Positions 23,748 through 32,261 of a stretch of DNA of 64,000 bases are shown here, piece after piece. How positions within the stretch are numbered: the first letter of the stretch is position 1; each line of letters begins with the position of its first letter. Below the pieces are notes generated by a model. That model ran no database searches. It was not told the DNA's origin and worked only from the letters and a program-made list of their open reading frames with translations. The translations under genes and the position numbers were made by a program. This stretch comes from Rhodococcus sp. 14-2483-1-2 (GTDB lineage Bacteria; Actinomycetota; Actinomycetes; Mycobacteriales; Mycobacteriaceae): contig NZ_NPFW01000023.1 of NCBI RefSeq assembly GCF_002259405.1, forward strand, positions 372,001 through 436,000, written 5' to 3'.

Positions 23748-26123
23748 TTAATACCAGGCGCTCGAACGACTGCCACGCAGCCGGACACGACCTGCGACAC
23801 GCTGAACGGGTCGAAGAGCCGCGAACTGCGTTGTGACCTCGTCGTAGAGTGTGCCGCTGGTTGTTGGGTCGCCGACGGTCACGAGAATTGCAAACGGTAC
23901 CTCGGTGGGTGACCCGTCGAGTGCGCCCGCGCGTCGCGCAACATATCGCACTTCGATTCGGGCGTCGTCGACTTCTCCGGCCGGGAAGTTCACCCGGTGA
24001 TGCCGCAGGGTCTCCCACTTGCCCGCATCGCGTAGGTCTGCCTCGTTCAAACTGGCCGAACTCGACAGTGTTTTGGTCACCGGTTCCTGGCCGCTTGTCC
24101 ACCCGGATACCAACAAGGTGCGTGCGTCGGTCGAGGTCAAGTCGACGGTACGCGGCTTGTCCGAGGAACCTGACGGAGGCGAGAAACGGAACATGTTTCG
24201 GTTCGGCCGCAGAGTGAGCTCAAGAGACGCTGAGGTATATTCGGTCGGCTGGGTTGGTTCCACTGGGGACGCGTAGGCCAGCGTGATCGACATCTTCACC
24301 GGCCCAGGGAAGGATCTCGGCAACGGCAGTTGGTAGCCGAGGGTGTCACCGCGAGCAATTTGGTCGACGAACAGTACGTGGACCTCGTCAGGTGTGCAGT
24401 CCAGCGCATCAGCGAACGAGAGCGGCAGACGGCCGAAACCAAGTTCGTCCCGTCTCGCCTTATAAGCGCGATGACGCTCGGTGAAGTGGACGGCAAACGC
24501 ACGAAGTACACTGCTGTTCACTCGAGGGAGCCGCGTGGTGAGATCTGCGAGGGCATGGGTAACTACCGGCGCGGAGAAGCTTGTACCGCTGGCTTCGAGA
24601 AAGCTTCCATCGACGCGTAGGACATCGAACAAGCGGCCGTCCACACCACCGAACTGCACTCCCAGCGGCTGGGTACGGCTACCAGGTCGGCCCGGTCCCA
24701 TTGATGAATACGGTGCCCGTGCCCAGGGCCGGTCCGGGGCAGGTACGTCGCAGGCACCGACAGACACCGCATTGGCCATATCGGCCGGCACCTGAACCCG
24801 GTGCAACCCAGTTGCCTGGTCCTCATTTCCGTAGTTGCCGGCTGCGACGACGAAGACAATGTCTCGCTCCCACGCCAGGTGGTCCAGCTCGGCCGTCCAC
24901 CTGTTCGGCTCCATGTCGTCCTCAACCGCAAGAGTGGGGCCCAAACTCAAGTTCACCAGCTTGTGTCGGTCCTCGGCCAAAGTTTCCTTGATCTGGTCAA
25001 GGACCCAATACCCGTCGAGGTCACCCGGGTCATATGGAGGCGGCATGATTCGGAAACTCTCCACCGGCAGAGGCGGTTGCGGAGCCTGTTCACCCGATTT
25101 CAGCAATCCATACATCACGGCACCGGTCACACCAGTGCCGTGATCAAGGGCGTCAGCTTCGGCCTCCTCAGGAGTGAGATCGAGAACCGGGATCGGAAAC
25201 AGCCCTGATGAGTCCGGAGTGTGCACCCCGCCGTCGAATACCGCAACGGTGGTCACATCAGATACTGCGCCACGAGCGGCCGGCGGAGTGACAGGACTTC
25301 CACTACGCAGCCCGAAGCTCGGACGCGGCCGAATCGCGGGCATGGGCCGAAGTACTCGCAGAGGATTGAATTGCGCTAGCACAGACACCTGGGTCGACGC
25401 TGCACGTATTGGTACGAATGTCAGCCCGCCCACTCGGCGGACGAACTCGCGGTGCACTGCACCGCCCCGCGATTCCACCAACGAGACCCAACGCTCCAAC
25501 CCGTTGTCGTCGATCGGCATCGGTTCGCCGGACCGCACCGCCCGAGGGTGCAACACCGACTCCCACAGCGAAATCTGTTCCCCCGCGGCGTCGTGATCGG
25601 AACCTATTCGGAGAACGGTACTTACGGTGGGCGGTGAGACTTCTTCGAGACGTCGTATCTGAGCGAACGCTTGCTGCGCGCTGCGGTCAGCGCCAGGGGC
25701 ATCGACTAGCTTCTCGAGCCGTTCGAGGGCCGCATCGTCGAGGGAGAGGATGAGCCGACGCGTACCACTTTGCCGCACCTTGGACGCTGTGCGGAGTTGG
25801 CCGACATCGGCGCGTGCGCCTACGGGGACAGCGCCGATGAACCCGAGGAGAGCTTCCGGGTAGTAAGTCGGGGCGAGGTAATTCGGGATCAGCTTAGCTT
25901 CGACATAAACTCGGTCCGGCCCCCGAAAAGAGTCCGAAAGCATGTGAATGTCGGCGCGCGTCGAACGAATTTGCGGGAGGAGCCACTCGCGGGCTTGTTC
26001 GGACGTGAACGGTTCGTATTTTGGGCCGCCACCAGTCGGAGGGGGTTCGATCTCCAGACGGAGCGCTTCTCCATTGACCAGCAATCGGCGGACACCACTG
26101 CCACCGGCACCGCTATCGATCAC
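23748..26123 (-). CDS. Subtilisin-like serine protease (IetS-like)
   Basis: 791 residues. The catalytic Asp, His and Ser lie at about residues 297 (VAVFDGG), 328 (DHGTGV) and 515 (GTSFSAP), with the oxyanion Asn near 430 (AAGNYGNE). About 290 residues precede the catalytic core, and about 230 follow, giving a large cytosolic protease with no signal peptide. It overlaps the AAA ATPase gene by four bases (GTGA). AAA ATPase plus subtilase is the composition of ietAS, known first as a plasmid stability pair and later as an antiphage system. Large intracellular S8 proteases paired with AAA proteins are rare outside such systems. Confidence 0.85.
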   Translation of the reverse strand: MIDSGAGGSGVRRLLVNGEALRLEIEPPPTGGGPKYEPFTSEQAREWLLPQIRSTRADIHMLSDSFRGPDRVYVEAKLIPNYLAPTYYPEALLGFIGAVPVGARADVGQLRTASKVRQSGTRRLILSLDDAALERLEKLVDAPGADRSAQQAFAQIRRLEEVSPPTVSTVLRIGSDHDAAGEQISLWESVLHPRAVRSGEPMPIDDNGLERWVSLVESRGGAVHREFVRRVGGLTFVPIRAASTQVSVLAQFNPLRVLRPMPAIRPRPSFGLRSGSPVTPPAARGAVSDVTTVAVFDGGVHTPDSSGLFPIPVLDLTPEEAEADALDHGTGVTGAVMYGLLKSGEQAPQPPLPVESFRIMPPPYDPGDLDGYWVLDQIKETLAEDRHKLVNLSLGPTLAVEDDMEPNRWTAELDHLAWERDIVFVVAAGNYGNEDQATGLHRVQVPADMANAVSVGACDVPAPDRPWARAPYSSMGPGRPGSRTQPLGVQFGGVDGRLFDVLRVDGSFLEASGTSFSAPVVTHALADLTTRLPRVNSSVLRAFAVHFTERHRAYKARRDELGFGRLPLSFADALDCTPDEVHVLFVDQIARGDTLGYQLPLPRSFPGPVKMSITLAYASPVEPTQPTEYTSASLELTLRPNRNMFRFSPPSGSSDKPRTVDLTSTDARTLLVSGWTSGQEPVTKTLSSSASLNEADLRDAGKWETLRHHRVNFPAGEVDDARIEVRYVARRAGALDGSPTEVPFAILVTVGDPTTSGTLYDEVTTQFAALRPVQRVAGRVRLRGSRSSAWY

Positions 26124-27247
26124 GCCGTTTCCTTTGCTTGCCGGATGCCGGCGGCGATCGTTGGGTGGCTGACACCTGCGAGTGTCGCGATTGAGCGGTT
26201 CGACATAGCCATCCGCTCATGAGCGTAACGCCACAGTTGATTTCGACTCTCACTCGTCGAGAACTGCTCGGTGAGTTGGTTTACCACGACCTGCTCTAGC
26301 GCAAGGTCGTGAAGAATCGCCTTCCTGCGGCAAAGCTCCCAGAAGCGCATGATCACAGAATGACTCCGCCCCTCCCACATTGCTGCGGCGAGATCAACTA
26401 ATTCCGAGGGCACGTCGCCGCGATTGGCGTTGCTCAGAAGCATCTTCCGCTCCGAATCGCCAGGAAGCCGAAAATTCAGTACGCGGTCGAACCGGCGATC
26501 AATAGCCTCGTCGAGCAGCTGAGGATGGTTTGTCGCAGCAATCAGCAGACTCGTCTCGGACCACCGGTCGAGCTCAACGAGCATCACGTTGACGACCCGC
26601 TTCAGCTCACCGATGTCGGTGTCATCGTCACGTCGTTTGGCGACGGCGTCGAACTCGTCCAAGAATAAAACGCACGGGCCTGACTTCGCGAACTCGAGAA
26701 CAGACTTGATATTTCGGCCCGAACTACCCAAGTAACTTGAGACAACGGACGCGAGATCCAGAGTAACCAACGGAAGTCCGAGTTGCTGTGCGATCCAACG
26801 GCTGGCGAGCGTTTTGCCGACCCCTGGTGGACCAGAAAACAGTACCGTCCGGCTTGCCGAGACACCCGCCCGAGCCAATTCATCGCAACGCACGCGTTCA
26901 GCCACGATTTCGCCCAGTTGTGCGATTAGGTGGTCGCTGACCACCAGTTCATCAGCTACCGGCATGGCATCGACATTTGCCAGTGGGTGCGTGCCCTCGG
27001 CATCTGCCGGAATTGCGCCGCTGTCGAATCGCAGACCGGTGGAGGGCTGAGCTGCAGACAGTGCTTCGTGGACTGCGACTCGGAATGCTCCAGCATCGGA
27101 AACTGTCGGTGGAACCGCACGCATCAGGCGACTGGCAAGCTGACGCACACCAGCTGCATGTCCGCGCGCACCGACACGAACTAGGTCGATCAGTGCCCTT
27201 TCGAGTCCGTCCGCTTCCTGGTAAACGACGGACCTTGAGGCTGTCAT
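26120..27247 (-). CDS. AAA ATPase (IetA-like)
   Basis: 375 residues. Walker A GPPGVGKT at about 139-146, Walker B VLFLDEFD at 193-200, sensor 1 IAATNH and the arginine pair in DRRFDRVL give a complete AAA core. An N-terminal helical region of 100 residues may bind the partner protease or substrate; the C-terminal end holds a small HTH-like segment (SIATLAGVSHPTIAAGIRQAK). ATG 27247 was chosen; the upstream open frame is repetitive and not credible. It is the first gene of the block and translationally coupled to the protease. It probably unfolds, or gates, substrates for the protease. Confidence 0.85.
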   Translation of the reverse strand: MTASRSVVYQEADGLERALIDLVRVGARGHAAGVRQLASRLMRAVPPTVSDAGAFRVAVHEALSAAQPSTGLRFDSGAIPADAEGTHPLANVDAMPVADELVVSDHLIAQLGEIVAERVRCDELARAGVSASRTVLFSGPPGVGKTLASRWIAQQLGLPLVTLDLASVVSSYLGSSGRNIKSVLEFAKSGPCVLFLDEFDAVAKRRDDDTDIGELKRVVNVMLVELDRWSETSLLIAATNHPQLLDEAIDRRFDRVLNFRLPGDSERKMLLSNANRGDVPSELVDLAAAMWEGRSHSVIMRFWELCRRKAILHDLALEQVVVNQLTEQFSTSESRNQLWRYAHERMAMSNRSIATLAGVSHPTIAAGIRQAKETA

Positions 27248-27663
27248 ATTTACCACCATACCGGTTCGTGCGGGTGTTGGTGTCCTTTGTTCTCGGGGTG
27301 TTGGTGGGTGAGTTCGTTGCCGGCGGCTCTTTCGGACGCGCCACCGCGGATCTGCCGGCGGGTTCGTCGGTGGGATCGCGCCGGCGGATTGTTGGGGGTC
27401 TTTGACGTTCGGTTGGGGTGCCTGGTGGCGTGTGTGCGGTGGTGGGGATCCGGACAGGGTCTGGCTGTTCGATTTCGGTGGGGGTTTCGCTGCTGTTGCA
27501 GGTTGTTTAGTGAATAATGTGGCAAGACAACATATTCGACGTGCATGATAAACTGTATCGAATAGCTTTTCAGCACGGACGGGGCGCGTTCGATCCCGAT
27601 CCCGATCCCGATCCCGATCCCGATCCCGATCCCGATCGCGGATCCAGCGGAGACCTGGAGAAG
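27248..27663. other. Promoter region and low-complexity stretch left of the ietA-like gene
   Basis: 416 bases with GT-rich sequence (27260-27500) and a short open frame of 45 residues from GTG 27269 (VRVLVSFVLGVLVGEF, possibly membrane). I do not consider it supported. The region should hold the promoter of the minus-strand block and the repeat reported separately. Confidence 0.4.
27592..27636 (+). repeat. Hexanucleotide repeat (GATCCC)7
   Basis: Seven perfect GATCCC units followed by GAT. In the plus frame beginning at 27517 it would encode alternating Asp-Pro; on the minus strand Gly-Ile or Gly-Ser. Because the unit is six bases, slippage would change length without moving the frame. It sits just upstream of the likely ATG at 27664. 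Confidence 0.95.
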
Positions 27664-28086
27664 ATGCAACTGATCGACCCAGGCCAAGCAGACCCCCTCG
27701 ACGCCGCGAGCATCTGTATCGAGGGCCTCGATCTGGTCGTGACGACCGTGCACGGACGCGACGTACCACCGACCCGAGCGCGTGCCCTGCTGGCCCGAAA
27801 CCGTACGCACGCAAGGGTTCTCGCGATCACGAACGGACATGTGCCCGGTCTCGACCTGACAATTTCCTCGAGGCCTGTCGCGTACGGCGGAATCGAGCAG
27901 CAGGGTAGGGGCCGTATCCGGTCGATCACCCTCGAGACCACCGTGCGCGGTCGCGGTATCGCCGAGCGCACCGGCCGCTACACCCTCACCGCGCCCACGT
28001 TCGGCGAACAGGGCCTGCGCTGGACCCCGACCAGCGTCGACACGGCAACCGCGCACCGGCCATATGGTCTGGCGGTCGCGCAATGA
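27664..28086 (+). CDS. ImuA'-like C-terminal fragment
   Basis: 140 residues from ATG 27664 (GGAGAAG just upstream); a longer frame reaches 27517 through the Asp-Pro repeat. The pattern GLDLVVTTVHGRDVPPTRARALLAR, then NGHVPGLDLTISSR, a GRGRIRSITLETTVRGRG segment, resembles the C-terminal part of ImuA', the partner of the mutagenesis polymerase ImuB. It would be too short for a complete ImuA' and no imuB follows. It could equally be a stand-alone element protein with a similar fold. The downstream small ORF overlaps its stop. Confidence 0.4.
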   Translation: MQLIDPGQADPLDAASICIEGLDLVVTTVHGRDVPPTRARALLARNRTHARVLAITNGHVPGLDLTISSRPVAYGGIEQQGRGRIRSITLETTVRGRGIAERTGRYTLTAPTFGEQGLRWTPTSVDTATAHRPYGLAVAQ

Positions 28087-28220
28087 GCCCCGACCTGTAC
28101 GAGAACTGGCCCGTCACTTTCGAGCCGCCCACACGCCGCATCGTCGATCCCCCTCAGAGAGTCCTGGTCAGCGTCGCGCTCACCGTGGCTGGCTCGCTCG
28201 TCCGGAGGATCCTTCCGTGA
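28083..28220 (+). CDS. Small hypothetical protein coupled to the ImuA'-like gene
   Basis: 45 residues, ATG overlapping the previous TGA (ATGA). Pro/Arg-rich first half and a short hydrophobic helix (VSVALTVAGSLV) near the C-terminus, ending RRILP. The overlap and codon use support translation. No family is recognised. Confidence 0.4.
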   Translation: MSPDLYENWPVTFEPPTRRIVDPPQRVLVSVALTVAGSLVRRILP

Positions 28221-28408
28221 CGGGGTGCCGCTCAAAGTCCGGTCCGAGGGTCTCTAGCCGCTTCGGTGTTGTTGTACGTAACCGCGCCAAGTGCGTGCGC
28301 GTGATGTCGGCGAATGACGAGCCCGACCAGGGGGCGAGTCGTGCATCGTCATGCGCGACATCTAGGAAACGAAATTTGCCTCGATTCGAGTGACCTCCTG
28401 GTTACACG

Positions 28409-28891
28409 TCAACGGGCCATTCGGATCTCGGGTAGCAGATCGGCTGCTCGCGTTCCGTCCGCTCGGAATCGATTGCGTTCGTAAAACTTTCGCGCTCGCT
28501 CGTTCTCGTCGGCTACCCACAACTGGGCGCGTCGATCCGCGACCACATAGTCGAGCAGTCGTTGGCCGGTGCCGAACTCGCGGTACCCGTCCGCTACGTA
28601 CAGGGAATGCAGTTGCAGGGGCCTTGCTGGCAACTTCTCGAACGGATTGCCCGCGTGCGCGAACCCAACCAGGGCACCCGCGTGTTCGGCGACGACGAGC
28701 GAGGTGGATGGATCGCAGTTGCGGAGAATGATCGACCACATCTTTTCGCGGCGCTGTACGGCAGCGGAGTCGAAATGGGACTTCGGAAGACGATGTCCAT
28801 AGGTGGAGAGCCACACTGCCACATGTAATTCCGCCAATTCGACTGCGTCCAAGAGGTCCGGAACCCTCAGCGTCACATCCTGTTCGTTCAT
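28409..28891 (-). CDS. GNAT-family N-acetyltransferase
   Basis: 160 residues from ATG 28891; an upstream in-frame ATG at 28912 would add seven. The GNAT fold is visible: an N-terminal helix (AVELAELHVAVWLSTYG), the central strand SLVVAEHAGALVGFAHAG, motif A with LQLHSLYVADGYREFGTGQRLLD (an acetyl-CoA P-loop with one substitution) and the terminal ARKFYERNRFRADG. The substrate cannot be read from sequence. It lies alone on the minus strand between element DNA and the copper genes. Confidence 0.85.
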   Translation of the reverse strand: MNEQDVTLRVPDLLDAVELAELHVAVWLSTYGHRLPKSHFDSAAVQRREKMWSIILRNCDPSTSLVVAEHAGALVGFAHAGNPFEKLPARPLQLHSLYVADGYREFGTGQRLLDYVVADRRAQLWVADENERARKFYERNRFRADGTRAADLLPEIRMAR

Positions 28892-29027
28892 ACTCTCAAC
28901 GGTATCGAACACTTGTCGACGCTGTATCGGCCCGTTTGTTGAGATGTCGAGGCATCACGGAAGCGACCGGGCCCTCCGATGTGGTCTTTCAATACGTCTA
29001 CAACACCTCTGAACACGCGAGAGATCG

Positions 29028-29046
29028 GAAGGTCTCGCGATGGACG
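29028..29046 (+). repeat. 19-bp direct repeat, left copy
   Basis: GAAGGTCTCGCGATGGACG occurs here and again at 38584-38602 in the same orientation, on either side of the copper/MFS/TrmB accessory segment. Confidence 0.7.
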
Positions 29047-29192
29047 TCAAGGCCCCTGGGCTTCTTCACGCATGGGCGAAAACTGGACGGGGACAGTGGA
29101 TTTGTTGTAGCTACGGTTTGTTGTTGACCAACTGACCGGTCAGGGCGCGCATGGTTGGTCAGCCTCTGTTGCAGTATTAGGCCTTTTCAAGT

Positions 29193-29245
29193 ATACGGGG
29201 AGGGGGTATGGTCCAACATGTCAACAATGTACCCCCGGGGGGTAT
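29193..29245 (+). promoter_or_regulatory. Two CsoR-like copper operators
   Basis: ATACGGGGAGGGGGTAT (29193-29209) and TACCCCCGGGGGGTA (29230-29244) are G/C-tract palindromes with TAC/GTA ends, the form bound by CsoR/RcnR-type metal sensors. They stand 26-77 bases before the chaperone start. Copper-bound CsoR should release them. No csoR gene is in the window. Confidence 0.7.
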
Positions 29246-29269
29246 GCATTCACGATTGAAGGAGCGGAC

Positions 29270-29500
29270 ATGATCACCACTAACTACCGAGTCACCGGTA
29301 TGACGTGCGGGCACTGCGAAGCCTCGGTTCGCGAAGAAGTCAACGCCGTAGCAGGGGTCGGCTCAGTGGAGGCATCGGCGTCGGCGGGAACCCTGACGGT
29401 GACAAGCGCAGCCGAGCTCGACCAGAACCAGGTCATCGCCGCTGTTCGCGAGGCCGGATACACGGCCGAACCGCAACCCTCGGACCCGCGCACTGCGTAA
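29270..29500 (+). CDS. copZ: Copper chaperone, HMA domain (CopZ-like)
   Basis: 76 residues forming one heavy-metal-associated domain. The metal site is MTCGHC near the N-terminus, followed by the ferredoxin-like pattern with VEASASAGTLTVTS and a final AAVREAGYTAE helix. Such proteins carry Cu(I) to P1B ATPases; the ATPase follows 33 bases downstream. GAAGGAG lies close before ATG 29270. Expression is probably copper-induced through the CsoR-like sites. Confidence 0.9.
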   Translation: MITTNYRVTGMTCGHCEASVREEVNAVAGVGSVEASASAGTLTVTSAAELDQNQVIAAVREAGYTAEPQPSDPRTA

Positions 29501-29533
29501 CCACCGAACTCGGTGGACGGAAGGACTCGCACG

Positions 29534-31714
29534 ATGAACAACCACACACATGCCGGCGACGACACTGGGATGGCCGAGACTGCAGACCCGCACTCGGGCC
29601 ACGACATGTCCGGGCATCGCGCGCCCCCCTCGGGACGTGGCGAGCACATGGAGCACGGCGGTCACGACGGCCACAGTGGGCATCCCGGCTACGGCGATCA
29701 CGTCGGTATGTTCCGTCGCCTGTTCTGGATCATGGCGGTCCTCGCAGCCCCGGTCATTCTTGCCTCCGATATGTTCGCGATGCTCGTCGGATACTCACTG
29801 CCCGACGCGGCGTGGATTGCCTGGATTTCCCCAGTGCTGGGCACTGTGATGTTCGCGTGGGGTGGCTCGCCGTTCCTCACCGGAGCAATCAGCGAAATCC
29901 GTTCACGTGCACCAGGAATGATGATGCTCATCGCCCTCGCGATCACCGTCGCATTCCTTGCATCGATGGGAGCGAGCTTCGGCCTGCTCGATCATCAGCT
30001 CGACTTCTGGTGGGAACTGGCCCTGCTGATCGTGATCATGCTGCTCGGACACTGGATCGAAATGCGATCTCTCTCGCAGACCACATCCGCGCTGGATTCG
30101 TTGGCAGCACTGCTACCGGACACCGCAGAACGCGTCGACGGCGACGATGTGGTGCCGGTATCCCCGGACCAGCTCCAGCTCGGCGATGTCGTCGTCGTGC
30201 GCCCCGGCGGGCGAGTACCAGTCGACGGCATCATCGTCTCCGGCTCGGCGAGCATGGACGAGTCGATGATCACCGGCGAATCACGCACCGTCCGTCGCGG
30301 CGACGGCGAGCAGGTCGTCGCCGGCACTGTCGCCACCGACTCCGGTCTCCGAGTCCAGGTCACCGCAGTAGGGGAGGATACCGCCCTCGCTGGCATCGGC
30401 CGGTTGGTCGCCGACGCCCAGAACTCGACATCGCGGGCCCAACGGATCGCCGACACCGCAGCCGGATGGTTGTTCTGGTTCGCCCTCGGGGCAGCGGTCA
30501 TTACCGCCGCCGTGTGGACGCTATTCGGGATGCCCGACGACGCCGTCATCCGCACCGTCACCGTGTTGGTCATCGCCTGCCCGCACGCACTCGGTCTGGC
30601 GATCCCGCTGGTGGTTTCCATCGCCACCGAACGCGCCGCCCGCGGCGGCGTCCTGGTCAAGGATCGGCTCGCGCTCGAAACCATGCGCACGGTGGACACC
30701 GTGCTCTTCGACAAGACCGGGACCCTCACCAAGGGTGAACCCACCGTCACCGCAATCGAGGTGACGAACGGGCGCACCGCCGACAATGTCCTCGCTTTGG
30801 CTGCTGCCGCAGAAGCCGACTCAGAGCACCCACTCGCACGCGCCATCATCGGTGCCGCACGATCACGGAACCTGACCGTCCCGGCGGCCACTGACTTCCA
30901 GTCGTCCCCCGCTGTCGGGGTCTCTGCGAATGTCGACGGTACCCGCGTGCAGGTCGGCGGGCCCGCGCTGCTCGAGCAGGAACACGGATCCGAACTTGCT
31001 GTCGCCGACCGGTGGCGCGGTGACGGGGCGATCATCCTGCACGTCCTCGCCGACGGTGCCGTGATCGGTGCCCTTGCGCTCGCCGACGAGATCCGGCCCG
31101 AATCACGCACCGCGATCGACGCGCTCCACGCCCGCGGAGTCGCGGTGGTGATGATCACCGGTGATGCCGATGCCGTCGCGAAGTCCGTCGCCACCGAGCT
31201 CGGTGTGGACCGCTACTTCGCCGGGGTGAAACCGGAAGACAAGTCGCACAGCGTCGCTGAACTCCAGAGTGAAGGACGCACGGTGGCGATGGTCGGCGAC
31301 GGAGTCAACGACGCCCCAGCGCTCGCGCAAGCCGATGTCGGTATCGCGATCGGGGCCGGCACCGACGTCGCGATCGCATCGGCGGGAGTGATCCTCGCCA
31401 GCGACGACCCGAGGTCGGTGTTGTCGGTGATCGAACTCTCGCGCGCCTCGTACCGGAAGATGAAGCAAAACCTCTGGTGGGCAGCGGGATACAACCTGAT
31501 CTCCGTTCCGCTCGCGGCGGGGGTGCTCGCACCGGTCGGGTTCGTACTGCCGATGTCGATCGGCGCGATCTTGATGTCGCTGTCGACGATCATCGTCGCC
31601 GCCAACGCGCAGCTGCTGCGGCGGCTCGATCTCGCACTCGACGCCGTCACCGGCACTCGGAGCGAAGGCAGCCGGGTTGCAGAGTCGCTGGGCGAGCCGC
31701 ACTTGCGTCACTAA
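29534..31714 (+). CDS. CPH-type heavy-metal P1B ATPase (CopB-like)
   Basis: 726 residues. The N-terminal 60 residues are rich in His/Asp/Met (metal-binding). The core has the TGES actuator motif, DKTGTLT phosphorylation site, SEHPLA (HP motif) and GDGVNDAP hinge, and the membrane signature CPH in helix 6 (IACPHALGLAIP). CPH marks the P1B-3/CopB group, which exports copper or silver from the cytoplasm with ATP. ATG 29534 follows GGAAGGA. It forms an operon with the chaperone. A paired CopZ is more often seen with CPC-type CopA, so this combination is slightly unusual. Confidence 0.9.
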   Translation: MNNHTHAGDDTGMAETADPHSGHDMSGHRAPPSGRGEHMEHGGHDGHSGHPGYGDHVGMFRRLFWIMAVLAAPVILASDMFAMLVGYSLPDAAWIAWISPVLGTVMFAWGGSPFLTGAISEIRSRAPGMMMLIALAITVAFLASMGASFGLLDHQLDFWWELALLIVIMLLGHWIEMRSLSQTTSALDSLAALLPDTAERVDGDDVVPVSPDQLQLGDVVVVRPGGRVPVDGIIVSGSASMDESMITGESRTVRRGDGEQVVAGTVATDSGLRVQVTAVGEDTALAGIGRLVADAQNSTSRAQRIADTAAGWLFWFALGAAVITAAVWTLFGMPDDAVIRTVTVLVIACPHALGLAIPLVVSIATERAARGGVLVKDRLALETMRTVDTVLFDKTGTLTKGEPTVTAIEVTNGRTADNVLALAAAAEADSEHPLARAIIGAARSRNLTVPAATDFQSSPAVGVSANVDGTRVQVGGPALLEQEHGSELAVADRWRGDGAIILHVLADGAVIGALALADEIRPESRTAIDALHARGVAVVMITGDADAVAKSVATELGVDRYFAGVKPEDKSHSVAELQSEGRTVAMVGDGVNDAPALAQADVGIAIGAGTDVAIASAGVILASDDPRSVLSVIELSRASYRKMKQNLWWAAGYNLISVPLAAGVLAPVGFVLPMSIGAILMSLSTIIVAANAQLLRRLDLALDAVTGTRSEGSRVAESLGEPHLRH

Positions 31715-31789
31715 TCCCAGTACGTACGCAGTCTTGGAAGTGTCACTGCACGATGGTGAAGGCCGCACTCGTCCGATCGGACCTGGGAC

Positions 31790-32014
31790 ATGGAGTCGTT
31801 TGCGGCCCCATGCATCGCCGAGCGCGCCCATGCCCACAAGGACTGCAGCAAGTGCCAATGTGTAGACGTCGACGACCCAGGACATCGCGCCGGTACTGCC
31901 ACCGAGATCGACGGCAATGCCAGGCACCGCGATCGTCGTGATCGTGGCATAGATCAACAACAGGAAAGTTCCGATGCATGCGGCCTCGAGCGGCAGCCAT
32001 CGACGTGCCGACAT
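31790..32014 (-). pseudogene. Truncated MFS transporter (DHA2-like N-terminus)
   Basis: About 75 residues beginning MSARRWLPLEAACIGTFLLL, then IAVPGIAVDLGGSTGAMSWVVD and the loop 2-3 motif GALGDAWGRKRL of major-facilitator drug exporters. The similarity ends there; the remaining frame runs antisense into the ATPase and is not credible. The start codon and the regulated promoter are intact, the rest is lost. Confidence 0.7.
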
Positions 32015-32050
32015 GGTCGACCTCCGTAGTCAGGCGATAAGTTCGCCCCA

Positions 32051-32081
32051 ACTATGGAGGTTCAAGTGAACTTGAAGTCAA
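32051..32081 (-). promoter_or_regulatory. MerR-type promoter with 19-bp spacer
   Basis: On the minus strand TTGACT (32081-32076) and CATAGT (32056-32051) are 19 bases apart, and the spacer contains the dyad TTCAAG-TTCA-CTTGAA. An overlong spacer with a central dyad is the mark of MerR-family activation. It faces the truncated MFS gene and overlaps the 3' end of the MerR fragment. Confidence 0.65.
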
Positions 32082-32245
32082 GCGCCGCTTGGACGTCTAC
32101 ATCGAGCTGTTTGAGCAACCATGGACACTGCATCGGTCGCTCCTGCTTGCACGTCAAGTGATGCTCTAGGACACGTTTCGCGCGCGTGGTGGCTGCGATC
32201 TGTGCCTCGAGCGTCGAGACTTGGTCTGCGAGCACTACGTTCGTC
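32062..32245 (-). pseudogene. C-terminal fragment of a MerR-family regulator
   Basis: About 60 residues (VSTLEAQIAATTRAKRVLEHH, then CPWLLKQLDVD) matching the dimerisation coiled coil and tail of MerR regulators. The N-terminal HTH is absent; the frame to the right is unrelated. It abuts the promoter of the MFS fragment that it presumably once controlled. Confidence 0.55.
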
Positions 32246-32261
32246 ACTGCGTCATGCAGTG

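Larger units (their letters stand above)
28892..29269. other. Intergenic region carrying the copper-operon promoter
   Basis: About 380 bases between the acetyltransferase and the copper chaperone genes. It contains no supported gene. It holds one copy of a 19-bp direct repeat (29028-29046) and two CsoR-like operators. Confidence 0.6.

Noticed and set aside
23734..24102. N-terminal extension of the sigma-like gene
   Set aside because: It overlaps the end of the subtilase gene on the same strand and is Arg-rich; a GTG with GGAG upstream at 23733 explains the gene better.
27250..28083. 277-codon minus-strand frame through the GATCCC repeat
   Set aside because: Low-complexity translation, no motif, and it competes with the plus-strand gene that has a ribosome-binding site.
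29305..30738. 477-codon plus-strand frame overlapping copZ and the ATPase
   Set aside because: Arg-rich shadow in another frame of two strongly supported genes.
31103..31789. C-terminal continuation of the MFS fragment frame
   Set aside because: It is antisense to the P-type ATPase and has no membrane helices; only the first 75 residues are MFS-like.
32121..32261. Plus-strand frame left of the MmyB fragment as a full regulator start
   Set aside because: No HTH is visible and the stretch is the antisense of the MerR fragment.
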